This document shows, piece by piece, positions 35,769 to 43,327 of a DNA stretch of 64,000 bases. Source of the stretch: Flavobacterium sp. LHD-85 (GTDB taxonomy: Bacteria > Bacteroidota > Bacteroidia > Flavobacteriales > Flavobacteriaceae); assembly GCF_030929595.1 (NCBI RefSeq), contig NZ_JAVFVR010000001.1, forward strand, positions 1,203,418 to 1,267,417. The letters are read 5' to 3'. Under the pieces are notes generated by a model. It saw only the letters and a list, made by a program, of their open reading frames with translations. It searched no databases and had not been told where the DNA came from. The stretch's first letter is position 1. Every line of letters starts with the position of its first letter. The position numbers and the translations under genes were made by a program.

Positions 35769-37448
35769 CTATTTAATATTGAAAATCTGTTCTAAAATTT
35801 TAATGGTAATCAAATATGTTGGTTTTACACCAGTTGTTCCCAATCCGCCAGAAGCCAAAGTACTTCCTGTCTCCAAAGGATTATCTGAAGCATAATAAGC
35901 ATAGCGAACTTTAATATCGTGTGGCACGCTTTTTCTAATTTTTGATGCCGACTGAATTGCTTTTTGGTAATAAGATCCTTCCATTTCAAGACCAATTACA
36001 CCCCAAGTAGATTCGTGGAAGAATTTCAATAAATCTCTGTTTTGCAATGAAGTTCCAAGAACGGTTACCATTGCGCCTTCATAAATGTCAATATCGTTTC
36101 CTTCGAACATTGCGCCTGTAAGTTCATTTTCGAAGAAATAATTATCTGCAGTTCCTTCATTTATATGTGCTGTTGGAATCATGATATCTCCTTTTCCACC
36201 TTCTAGAATTCCAGCTTTACCCATAATAGAAACTGATTTTACGTTAAGTAAAGTTTCTTTTTTAAATGGCTTCAAAAGCTCGTCGATTGTTTCATAAGCC
36301 TGCTCTCCAAAAGCATAATCCATTACGATAATAACAGGTTTATCTTCACCAACATTAGCGTGTGAAAAAGCTGTTTTTGACCAGTCAATTTTAGCTGTGT
36401 CAAAAATTTGAACATCGATATTGGTTCCCGAACAATCTGGCAGCGAAACCATTCCGTTTTTTAAAGCCAAATCTTCTACTTGAGATCTGATTTCTTTTGA
36501 ACCTGAGCTGCTTAATTCCTCATAAATAAAGAAATCTGTTTTTCCTTTATACTTTGTTTTCAGCAAAGGCGTTGCAAAAATCGAATTCATCACACTATGC
36601 ATGTTAGCACTGATAACGTGAATTGGTCTTTTCAGTAAATTGTTTGCTTTTAAAACTTCCTTAATATTTGTCGCCCAGATTTCTCCATGAATATGGTGTC
36701 CTAATCTTTCACGTAAAACTGGACTAAAAGTAATTGTACGTTTGTTGTTTTCAACAATTTCTTCAATCGCCAGTTTTCCTAACCAGTAAATAACGTGCAA
36801 GAAACGATCTGGCGCATTTTCTGAACCAAAAGCGTCATAAATATCTAAAACTTCCTCAAAAGTTCTCGCTAAAATATTGGCAACATGCGAAATTGCTTTT
36901 TCTTTTTCTACCAAAGTAAGCTTTTTAGTCTGCATAACTGCTTGCTCTAGTTTCTGCCAATCGCGAGAAACCTCTCCTCCATCGTCTATTAAAACTCTGT
37001 TTTTGATTTTATGAGATTCGATGAAAATGAAAGTCAAATGCGTCAGGATATCATAAATATCTGAACGCCCGCGCGTGATTTCGACATTCATTTGCTCTTC
37101 ATCAATTCTATAGCAGTTTCTTCTTCTTTTTGGAGGAACAATCGGCTGAAAATGCGATTTAGAATAGCCTTCGTCCGAAGTTAAATTTATGAATCGACAT
37201 TGCTCAATTCCAATTGGAAGACGCTCAATAACGTACAAAAGTCCGTTTAACTCTACTTTTTCTTCGGCAATATTTCCATAAATTTCTGGGCGTAAAGCCA
37301 ATAATGATTCGCGTAAGCTGTCACCAGAAACTCCCATTGGTTTGTAAAAACCTCGGTTGAATAAATGGCGCATTGTAATGTACATTTTTTCTATCGCGGC
37401 AGAAGATTCCTGCGCTCTTGATCTCGATATATGTTTAGTTTCTTTCAT
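35769..37448 (-). CDS. DUF6909-like protein with nucleoside-phosphorylase-like C-terminal half
   Basis: 559 residues, soluble. The N-terminal half (about 1-260) is helical and unlike any enzyme I know. The C-terminal half (about 265-555) resembles the nucleoside phosphorylase fold: IHVISANMHSVMNSIFATPL, KAGILEGGKGDIMIPTAHI, and around 485-494 GVIGLEMEGSYY, close to the MET/MEG signature where PNP and MTA/SAH nucleosidases bind ribose. The family label DUF6909 is from memory. Substrate unknown. It lies 6 bp before the Wzz-like gene, in the same direction, and may be expressed with it. Confidence 0.75.
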   Translation of the reverse strand: MKETKHISRSRAQESSAAIEKMYITMRHLFNRGFYKPMGVSGDSLRESLLALRPEIYGNIAEEKVELNGLLYVIERLPIGIEQCRFINLTSDEGYSKSHFQPIVPPKRRRNCYRIDEEQMNVEITRGRSDIYDILTHLTFIFIESHKIKNRVLIDDGGEVSRDWQKLEQAVMQTKKLTLVEKEKAISHVANILARTFEEVLDIYDAFGSENAPDRFLHVIYWLGKLAIEEIVENNKRTITFSPVLRERLGHHIHGEIWATNIKEVLKANNLLKRPIHVISANMHSVMNSIFATPLLKTKYKGKTDFFIYEELSSSGSKEIRSQVEDLALKNGMVSLPDCSGTNIDVQIFDTAKIDWSKTAFSHANVGEDKPVIIVMDYAFGEQAYETIDELLKPFKKETLLNVKSVSIMGKAGILEGGKGDIMIPTAHINEGTADNYFFENELTGAMFEGNDIDIYEGAMVTVLGTSLQNRDLLKFFHESTWGVIGLEMEGSYYQKAIQSASKIRKSVPHDIKVRYAYYASDNPLETGSTLASGGLGTTGVKPTYLITIKILEQIFNIK

Positions 37449-37572
37449 GTCTTTTTAATTTTAAAATCATCTTCATTTGTAAAGAAGATGTGAATATTTC
37501 AATAAACGAAAGTAGGAATTATATATACAACTTTAATGAATTTCCATTTAACAAATTGTTAGAAAGCCTAAA

Positions 37573-38178
37573 TCATTGATTTTCTTTGTATTCATTAAAA
37601 ATTTTTACAATACCTGGATTTTGATTCGAATAAATAATTTTAATAGTATCGTTCACTCTAAAATAATCCGAACGAAAATTTACTGAATACTTATCATTCC
37701 CATATTCAATAAAAATATAATTATTTCCTTTTATGTTTTTGTTTATTTTTTTTAAAACAATGTTTTCAATTACTCCATTTGTTGTCAATTCATTGTTTTC
37801 ATAAATTTTTACAGAATATCTAAATAAAAAAATGGTTAAAAACAAAATTGGAAATCCAATAAAGGAAATTGCTCTCTTAAATCTTTCAGCTTTTTTTAAA
37901 CCTATTTCCGAAACATAATATTCATTGCTGATTAAATCGAATGGAGAAATAAACTGATGATGATCGATATTAACTACTAAAAGTCTAATTATCATTATAG
38001 TAAGAAACAATATTCCGATCCAGCATATTCCGATAGAAAGTAATAAAATGATAGTACCTTTATTTAAACCTGAAAAAATTAATGGATCTGTCCACCAATA
38101 TTTAATCGCCAATAAAATACCTATTGCATTTAATATTAAATAAATCGATAAATATTTTATTTTTGTTTTTAGATTCAT
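37573..38178 (-). CDS. Membrane protein of unknown function
   Basis: 201 residues: three hydrophobic segments (about 8-26, 40-69, 103-122), then a polar C-terminal domain of about 75 residues (TTNGVIENIVLKKINKNIKG and a beta-rich NYIFIEYGNDKYSVNFRSDYF). I do not recognise the family. It is 38 bp downstream of GH3 on the same strand. Confidence 0.72.
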   Translation of the reverse strand: MNLKTKIKYLSIYLILNAIGILLAIKYWWTDPLIFSGLNKGTIILLLSIGICWIGILFLTIMIIRLLVVNIDHHQFISPFDLISNEYYVSEIGLKKAERFKRAISFIGFPILFLTIFLFRYSVKIYENNELTTNGVIENIVLKKINKNIKGNNYIFIEYGNDKYSVNFRSDYFRVNDTIKIIYSNQNPGIVKIFNEYKENQ

Positions 38179-38215
38179 TCGATTTTAATTTCAGACAATT
38201 ATCAAATATATTTCT

Positions 38216-39700
38216 CTACCTCAAATTATCCGCAATATCTCTATTATTTGATAATCTCGGAATCTTATTCTGTCCGCCCAGTTTTCCTTGTGATTTCATA
38301 TAATCTTGAAATCCGTTTTTAGAAACTTTCGTGATCACTACTTTTCTTAAAACATTTCCGGTAATTAAGTCATCGTAATAGATATTTTGCTTTCGCATCG
38401 AACTGTCAATCGTTTCAGCAAAAACTTCCATGTTTTCAGGCTCTTTTTCAAACTCAATCAGCCATTCATGATACGGAAGTCCGTTATCTGGATTAATCTG
38501 AGGTGCCACGGTAAATTCATTGATTACTATATTAGTTGAATTTACAGCTTCTTTCATCGCATTTTCGACTTCATTAGCAATAACGTGTTCGCCAAAAGCC
38601 GAAATATAATGTTTGATACGTCCAGAAACTATAACACGGTACGGCGCCAAAGATGTAAATTGAACAGTATCTCCAATATTATAACGCCAAAGTCCTGCGT
38701 TGGTAGAGATAATCAAGACGTAATTTACTCCTAGCTCAACTTCACCAATTGTATATACTTTCGGGTTTTCGCTAAAAAATTCATCTGCTTTTATAAACTC
38801 ATAGAAAATTCCTGAATTCAAAAGTAATAACATTCCTTTTTCTTTCTGCGAATCTTGGTACGCAAAAAATCCTTCAGAGGCAGGAAACAATTCAATGCTA
38901 TCTACTTTTTTACCTATCATCTGTTCAAATTTCGCTCGATAAGGCTCGTAATTTACTCCGCCGTAAATAAACAGATTAAAGTTTTTGAATATCTCGCTAA
39001 TCTTTTTCCCTTCGCTTTTTTGCTGTAGACGTTCAAAATACATCTGTACCCAAGACGGAATTCCAGAGATAACCGACATATCTTCTTTTATGGTTTCGTC
39101 TACAATGGCATCTACTTTGGTTTCCCAATCATCAATACAATTGGTTTCCCAAGACGGCATTCTGTTTTTCTGTAAATATTTAGGAACAAAATGTGCTACA
39201 ATTCCCGAAAGTCTGCCAAATTTAATTCCGTATTTTTCAGTCAGGATTGGACTTCCCTGCAAAAAAATCATTTTTCCGTCAACAAAATCGGCTTTTCCAG
39301 TTTCGTTAATATAATGAAGAATTGCATTTCGCGCCGCTTCTATATGATACGGCATGGATTCTTTGGTAAGCGGAATAAATTTTGCTCCAGACGTTGTTCC
39401 CGAAGTTTTAGCAAAATATAATGGTTTCCCTTTCCAGAGAATATCAGCTTCTCCTTTTACAACTTTTTCTACATAAGGTTTTAAATCTTCATAATCCCTT
39501 ACAGGAACAAGTTTCTGAAAATCTTCGAAAGTTTTTATTTGATTAAAATAATGATCTTTTCCAAATTCGGTGTCTTGAGCATTTTCAATCAGACTTTCAA
39601 AAACCTTTTGTTGCGTTTCAACAGGTTTTTCGGCCCATCTAAGCGTTTGTTTATATATTTTTCGGGCAAAAATTTTCGCCGCAATTGACTTAATTGACAT
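38216..39700 (-). CDS. GH3-family acyl-adenylate/amido synthetase-like protein
   Basis: 494 residues. The ATP-binding loop YFAKTSGTTSGAKFIPL (about 92-108), NLFIYGGVNYEPYRA (about 233) and the C-terminal LGGQNKIPRLSNNRDIAD match the GH3 family, known in plants for conjugating hormones to amino acids through an acyl-adenylate. In Bacteroidota the substrate is unknown. It lies 11 bp after the 168-aa membrane protein gene on the same strand. A second adenylate-forming enzyme (PaaK-like) is encoded at 24.4 kb. Confidence 0.9.
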   Translation of the reverse strand: MSIKSIAAKIFARKIYKQTLRWAEKPVETQQKVFESLIENAQDTEFGKDHYFNQIKTFEDFQKLVPVRDYEDLKPYVEKVVKGEADILWKGKPLYFAKTSGTTSGAKFIPLTKESMPYHIEAARNAILHYINETGKADFVDGKMIFLQGSPILTEKYGIKFGRLSGIVAHFVPKYLQKNRMPSWETNCIDDWETKVDAIVDETIKEDMSVISGIPSWVQMYFERLQQKSEGKKISEIFKNFNLFIYGGVNYEPYRAKFEQMIGKKVDSIELFPASEGFFAYQDSQKEKGMLLLLNSGIFYEFIKADEFFSENPKVYTIGEVELGVNYVLIISTNAGLWRYNIGDTVQFTSLAPYRVIVSGRIKHYISAFGEHVIANEVENAMKEAVNSTNIVINEFTVAPQINPDNGLPYHEWLIEFEKEPENMEVFAETIDSSMRKQNIYYDDLITGNVLRKVVITKVSKNGFQDYMKSQGKLGGQNKIPRLSNNRDIADNLR

Positions 39701-39711
39701 TTTCAGTGGTA

Positions 39712-40218
39712 TTATTTTTTGTCACTTTTCCTTTTGTCTTTAGATTCAGCCTTGATTTCTTTTTCTGTTTCGGCTACGTCTTCTCTCAATTTTATTTCAG
39801 CATCAGATGCTTTCATATTTACATCTGAAGCATCTTCAACAGATTCTGATAATATTGAATCTTTATTAAATTTTGAATATTCTAGTTCGCCCTTTAAAAC
39901 TTTCTGAATGCCTTTTATGTAAATTTCATTCTGTCTTAAAGCCGTTTCTAAAGAATCTGATTTAATTGCTAGTCTAGTAGCGTTTCGTTTTAATTCTGTA
40001 GAAGAATATCCTGGAATAAATTCGCGAAGCGGTGTAAAAGCAATAATAAAAGTAGTAACCAAAATTAGAAATATTCCTCCTAAAGTAAACGTTACAAAGA
40101 CATTCATTAAAGTAAGCCTAAAAGAAAATATCTCTTCAAAAGTGTCTTCATTTAAAATTACTAATCGGTTTTTAATGAACAGTTTTTTCCTAAAATTCCC
40201 TTTATTTTTTTTAGTCAT
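39712..40218 (-). CDS. Membrane protein resembling the N-terminus of an M23 peptidase, peptidase domain absent
   Basis: 168 residues. The start (RKKLFIKNRLVILNEDTFEE, then a helix at about 36-61 and TPLREFIPGYSSTELK at about 62-77) matches the N-terminal part of Flavobacteriales M23 (LytM-like) peptidases encoded between tatA and GH3. Here the protein ends after a charged, helical tail (EVAETEKEIKAESKDKRKSD-like), and no HxH peptidase motif follows; GH3 begins 11 bp later. A -7 box TATATTTG (40237-40244, minus strand) lies upstream. The homology is from memory of the family. Confidence 0.78.
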   Translation of the reverse strand: MTKKNKGNFRKKLFIKNRLVILNEDTFEEIFSFRLTLMNVFVTFTLGGIFLILVTTFIIAFTPLREFIPGYSSTELKRNATRLAIKSDSLETALRQNEIYIKGIQKVLKGELEYSKFNKDSILSESVEDASDVNMKASDAEIKLREDVAETEKEIKAESKDKRKSDKK

Positions 40219-40236
40219 TATGCTTCTTTATTCTAG

Positions 40237-40244
40237 CAAATATA
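40237..40244 (-). promoter_or_regulatory. -7 box of the M23-like/GH3 operon
   Basis: TATATTTG on the minus strand fits TAnnTTTG, 19 bp before the start of the 168-aa gene. Confidence 0.5.
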
Positions 40245-40375
40245 GTAATTAATCGTCACGAAATTTGTTCGAAAAATTTCATGAAGACCTATAATTTACG
40301 ATTTTATAAAATATTTAACGCGGTTTCATACAAATATTTTAAACTAAAAATACTTCTATTTCGTATATTTCTATA

Positions 40376-40383
40376 TACCTTTG
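40376..40383 (+). promoter_or_regulatory. -7 box of tatA
   Basis: TACCTTTG fits TAnnTTTG on the plus strand, 48 bp before the tatA ATG at 40432. No TTG at the consensus spacing. Confidence 0.5.
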
Positions 40384-40431
40384 CGGAATAATTAAGAAAA
40401 ACAATTTGCTTCGGCATTAAATATATTAGTC

Positions 40432-40611
40432 ATGGGAAGATTAGGTCTTACAGAAATCCTTGTTATCGTAGGTATTGTGATATTACTTTTTGGAGGTAAA
40501 AAAATTCCAGAATTAATGAAAGGTTTAGGAAGTGGAATTAAGGAATTTAAAAACGCTGCTAAAGACGATCAACCTGCTGCTTCTAAAAAACAAGAGGAAG
40601 AAACGAAATAA
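40432..40611 (+). CDS. tatA: Sec-independent translocase TatA
   Basis: 59 residues, short but complete: N-terminal membrane helix [20 protein letters not shown], the FG hinge followed by [19 protein letters not shown] (the amphipathic helix) and a charged tail KKQEEETK. This is the TatA signature: it oligomerises in the inner membrane to form the pore for folded twin-arginine proteins. No tatC is in the window. It is divergent from the M23-like gene and has its own -7 box and terminator. Confidence 0.95.
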   Translation: MGRLGLTEILVIVGIVILLFGGKKIPELMKGLGSGIKEFKNAAKDDQPAASKKQEEETK

Positions 40612-40627
40612 TAAATTCGAAAAAATT

Positions 40628-40660
40628 AAAATCCCAGATTACAATGTAGTCTGGGATTTT
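40628..40660 (+). terminator. Terminator of tatA
   Basis: Arms AAAATCCCAGA (40628-40638) and TCTGGGATTTT (40650-40660) pair over 11 bp and run into a T-tract, 16 bp after the tatA stop. Confidence 0.85.
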
Positions 40661-40705
40661 TTATTGCTTACAAATTTCGCCAAATTTTCTGAGAGAAAAT
40701 TTCTA

Positions 40706-40713
40706 TATATTTG
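40706..40713 (+). promoter_or_regulatory. -7 box of the delta-60 protein gene
   Basis: TATATTTG fits TAnnTTTG, 16 bp before the ATG at 40730 and 10 bp before the alternative ATG at 40724. Confidence 0.5.
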
Positions 40714-40729
40714 ACGCAAACTTATGTAT

Positions 40730-43225
40730 ATGAAAAAAACTCTACTCTTTTTACTTTTCTTTTTACGGTTTATTTCTTTATCAGCTCAAAATCCAGCTGA
40801 AATTGAACACAATTTCGGAACAATTCCTGGATTTGATGACGAAGTAAAATGTATACTAATTCAATCTGATGGAAAAATAATTATGGCTGGAAAATTTTCT
40901 AGCTATAACGGAAACTCCAACATCAAACAAATAGTTCGTTTAAATCCTGATGGAAGTATTGATTATTCTTTTAATTATATTAGAGAGGGTGAATATTATG
41001 AAATATTGTCTATTGCATTACAATCTGATGGAAAGATACTTGTGGGAGGCACAAATTATCTCGCAGAAAAACGATTAATTCGTTTAAATGTTGATGGTAG
41101 TAAAGATAATACTTTTGACGTAGGATCGAATTTTATTGTAAAAAATAGGGTAAGTTCTATAAGCATACAACCAGATGGTAAAATACTAGCAGCTGGTGAT
41201 TATTTAATAGCACGTTTAAATTCGGATGGAAGTAATGATGCCTCTTTTAATTTAGGAACTGGTTTTGATAACAAAATTTCATCTATAGCTCTACAACAAG
41301 ATGGAAAAATAGTTGCAGGAGGATCGTTTAATAAATTTAAAGGAATTAATCAAAATTATTTAATTCGTCTAAATTCGGATGGAAGTAAAGATAGTACATT
41401 TGATATTGGGACTGGATTCAATGGTTTCGTTAATACTATTATTATTCAGCCAGATGGAAAAATAATAGTAGGAGGTCGTTTTGGCACTTATCAAGGAAGT
41501 TCTCAAAATCGTTTGATTCGCCTAAATACAAATGGAAGTAAAGATTCCTCTTTTGTTGTTGATAATTATAGAGATGTAAACGATTCGACAGGTGTAACTT
41601 CTTTGGCGCTACAGTCAAATGGCAAAATAGTTGTTGGCTACGGGGGTAGTGGTAACTCCGATAAATCAGCAGTTTTGCAATATTTAAACCCAGATGGAAC
41701 GAAAGATCAAAATTTCATTGGAACTAGATTCAACCATGATATTTATTCTGTAGCTATTTTAAATGATGGAAAAATATTGGTTGGAGGTAAATTTCGAGGT
41801 TGGCGAAACAATATTCAGTACTATAATATTCAATATTATATGGTTTGTTTAAATGCTGATGCAACCAAAGATATGACATTCAATAAAGAAACTGGTTTTG
41901 ACGGTATAATATTATGTTCTGCTTTGCAAAAAGATGGTAAAATTTTGGTTGGTGGTTATTTCAATAATTATAAAGGAATTCTACAAAGAAATCTGATTCG
42001 TTTAAATTCTGATGGAAGTATTGATAATTCTTTTAATTTGCAATATAAATTCAATAATTCAATTACTTCTATAATCTTACAACCAGATGGGAAAATATTA
42101 GTAATGGGTTCATTCACTTACTATGATAACAATAACTATAACACCTCTAAACAGTATCTCGTACGTTTAAATCCTGATGGAACATTAGACACTTCTTTCG
42201 CTAAGAGATTTGATTATGAAGTTAGCGCAATAGCTTTACAAACTGATGGAAAAGTATTAGTTCATACATATCAAGATAATTTTCCTAACCTCCCAAAAAA
42301 CAAATTATATCGATTAAATCAAGATGGAACTCAAGATCAATCTTTCTTAACAGGGACAGATTTTAACAATGTAGCCTATAGTATTGTTGAACAGTCAGAT
42401 GGAAAAATACTTGTAGGCGGTCAATTTACTTCTTTTCAAGGAACCACTCAAAATCGTTTAATTCGTTTAAATGCTGATGGAAGTAAAGATAATTCGTTTA
42501 ATATAGGAACAGGATTTGATGCCAGCGTTAGATGTATAACTTTACAAGATGATGGAAAAATTTTAGTTGGCGGTGATTTTGACAATTTTAAAGAGATTCC
42601 TCAAGTAAATTTGATCCGATTAAATAAAGATGGAATTAAAGATGAATCATTTGATTTGGGAATTGGTTTTGGACATTTACCCAGATCAAGTTACAGCTTG
42701 GGTGTTAAATCAATAGTTTTACAAAAAGATAAAAAGATAATTGTTGGAGGAGAATTTCAGTCTTATAAAGAAAGTGTTCAAAATCGCTTAATTCTTTTAA
42801 ATACTGATGGAAGTAAAGACAATTCCTTTGATATAGGAACGGGATTTAACGCTCCTATCGAGACTATAGCATTATACTCAGATGGAAAAATATTACTAGG
42901 AGGATGGTTTTTATCTTATAAAGACCAGCTTTCTTCAAATTTAATTCGTTTAAAAGGAACTGAGGTTGTTTTATCAAACGAAGATTTCATCAAAGAAAAC
43001 AAATCATTTTCTGTATGGCCAAATCCAGTAAAAAATACATTAAATATTAACTCACTTAATAAATCTAATTACTCAGTAAAAATTTATGATTTGTTAGGAA
43101 GATTGATTTACACAAAAGAAAATGTAAATACTTCAATAGATGTAAGCTCTTTTACATCAGGTTTGTATTTAATTAAAATAAAATCCGAAAATGGAGAAGC
43201 TTCACAAAAGTTTATAAAAATATAA
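40730..43225 (+). CDS. Secreted delta-60-repeat protein with type IX sorting tail
   Basis: 831 residues from ATG 40730 (an ATG two codons earlier is equally possible). A signal peptide (MKKTLLFLLFFLRF...SLSAQ) is followed by 14 delta-60 repeats of the form QxDGKILVGGxF...LNxDGSxDxSF, which should fold as a beta-propeller-like solenoid. The last about 75 residues (FSVWPNPVKNTLNINS, YDLLGRLIY, SGLYLIKI) form a type A type IX sorting domain, so the protein crosses the outer membrane by the system to which SprE belongs and is probably anchored on the surface. Function may be adhesion or binding; ligand unknown. Confidence 0.92.
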   Translation: MKKTLLFLLFFLRFISLSAQNPAEIEHNFGTIPGFDDEVKCILIQSDGKIIMAGKFSSYNGNSNIKQIVRLNPDGSIDYSFNYIREGEYYEILSIALQSDGKILVGGTNYLAEKRLIRLNVDGSKDNTFDVGSNFIVKNRVSSISIQPDGKILAAGDYLIARLNSDGSNDASFNLGTGFDNKISSIALQQDGKIVAGGSFNKFKGINQNYLIRLNSDGSKDSTFDIGTGFNGFVNTIIIQPDGKIIVGGRFGTYQGSSQNRLIRLNTNGSKDSSFVVDNYRDVNDSTGVTSLALQSNGKIVVGYGGSGNSDKSAVLQYLNPDGTKDQNFIGTRFNHDIYSVAILNDGKILVGGKFRGWRNNIQYYNIQYYMVCLNADATKDMTFNKETGFDGIILCSALQKDGKILVGGYFNNYKGILQRNLIRLNSDGSIDNSFNLQYKFNNSITSIILQPDGKILVMGSFTYYDNNNYNTSKQYLVRLNPDGTLDTSFAKRFDYEVSAIALQTDGKVLVHTYQDNFPNLPKNKLYRLNQDGTQDQSFLTGTDFNNVAYSIVEQSDGKILVGGQFTSFQGTTQNRLIRLNADGSKDNSFNIGTGFDASVRCITLQDDGKILVGGDFDNFKEIPQVNLIRLNKDGIKDESFDLGIGFGHLPRSSYSLGVKSIVLQKDKKIIVGGEFQSYKESVQNRLILLNTDGSKDNSFDIGTGFNAPIETIALYSDGKILLGGWFLSYKDQLSSNLIRLKGTEVVLSNEDFIKENKSFSVWPNPVKNTLNINSLNKSNYSVKIYDLLGRLIYTKENVNTSIDVSSFTSGLYLIKIKSENGEASQKFIKI

Positions 43226-43243
43226 TCCTTTGATTTAAAAAGT

Positions 43244-43279
43244 AAAACTCCCAAATTACAATTGTAATTTGGGAGTTTT
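43244..43279. terminator. Bidirectional terminator between the delta-60 gene and tex
   Basis: A perfect 17-bp inverted repeat (AAAACTCCCAAATTACA and its complement) with a 2-nt centre, flanked by A-tract and T-tract. It lies 18 bp after the delta-60 stop and 48 bp before the tex stop, serving both genes. Confidence 0.88.
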
Positions 43280-43327
43280 TTTTATTTAAAGATTCCAACC
43301 GTTTTGGAATTTAAGAAATTGGAATTT

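Noticed and set aside
39701..39711. Frameshift separating an M23 domain from its N-terminus
   Set aside because: Only 11 bp lie between the stop and the end of GH3, leaving no room for a peptidase domain in any frame.
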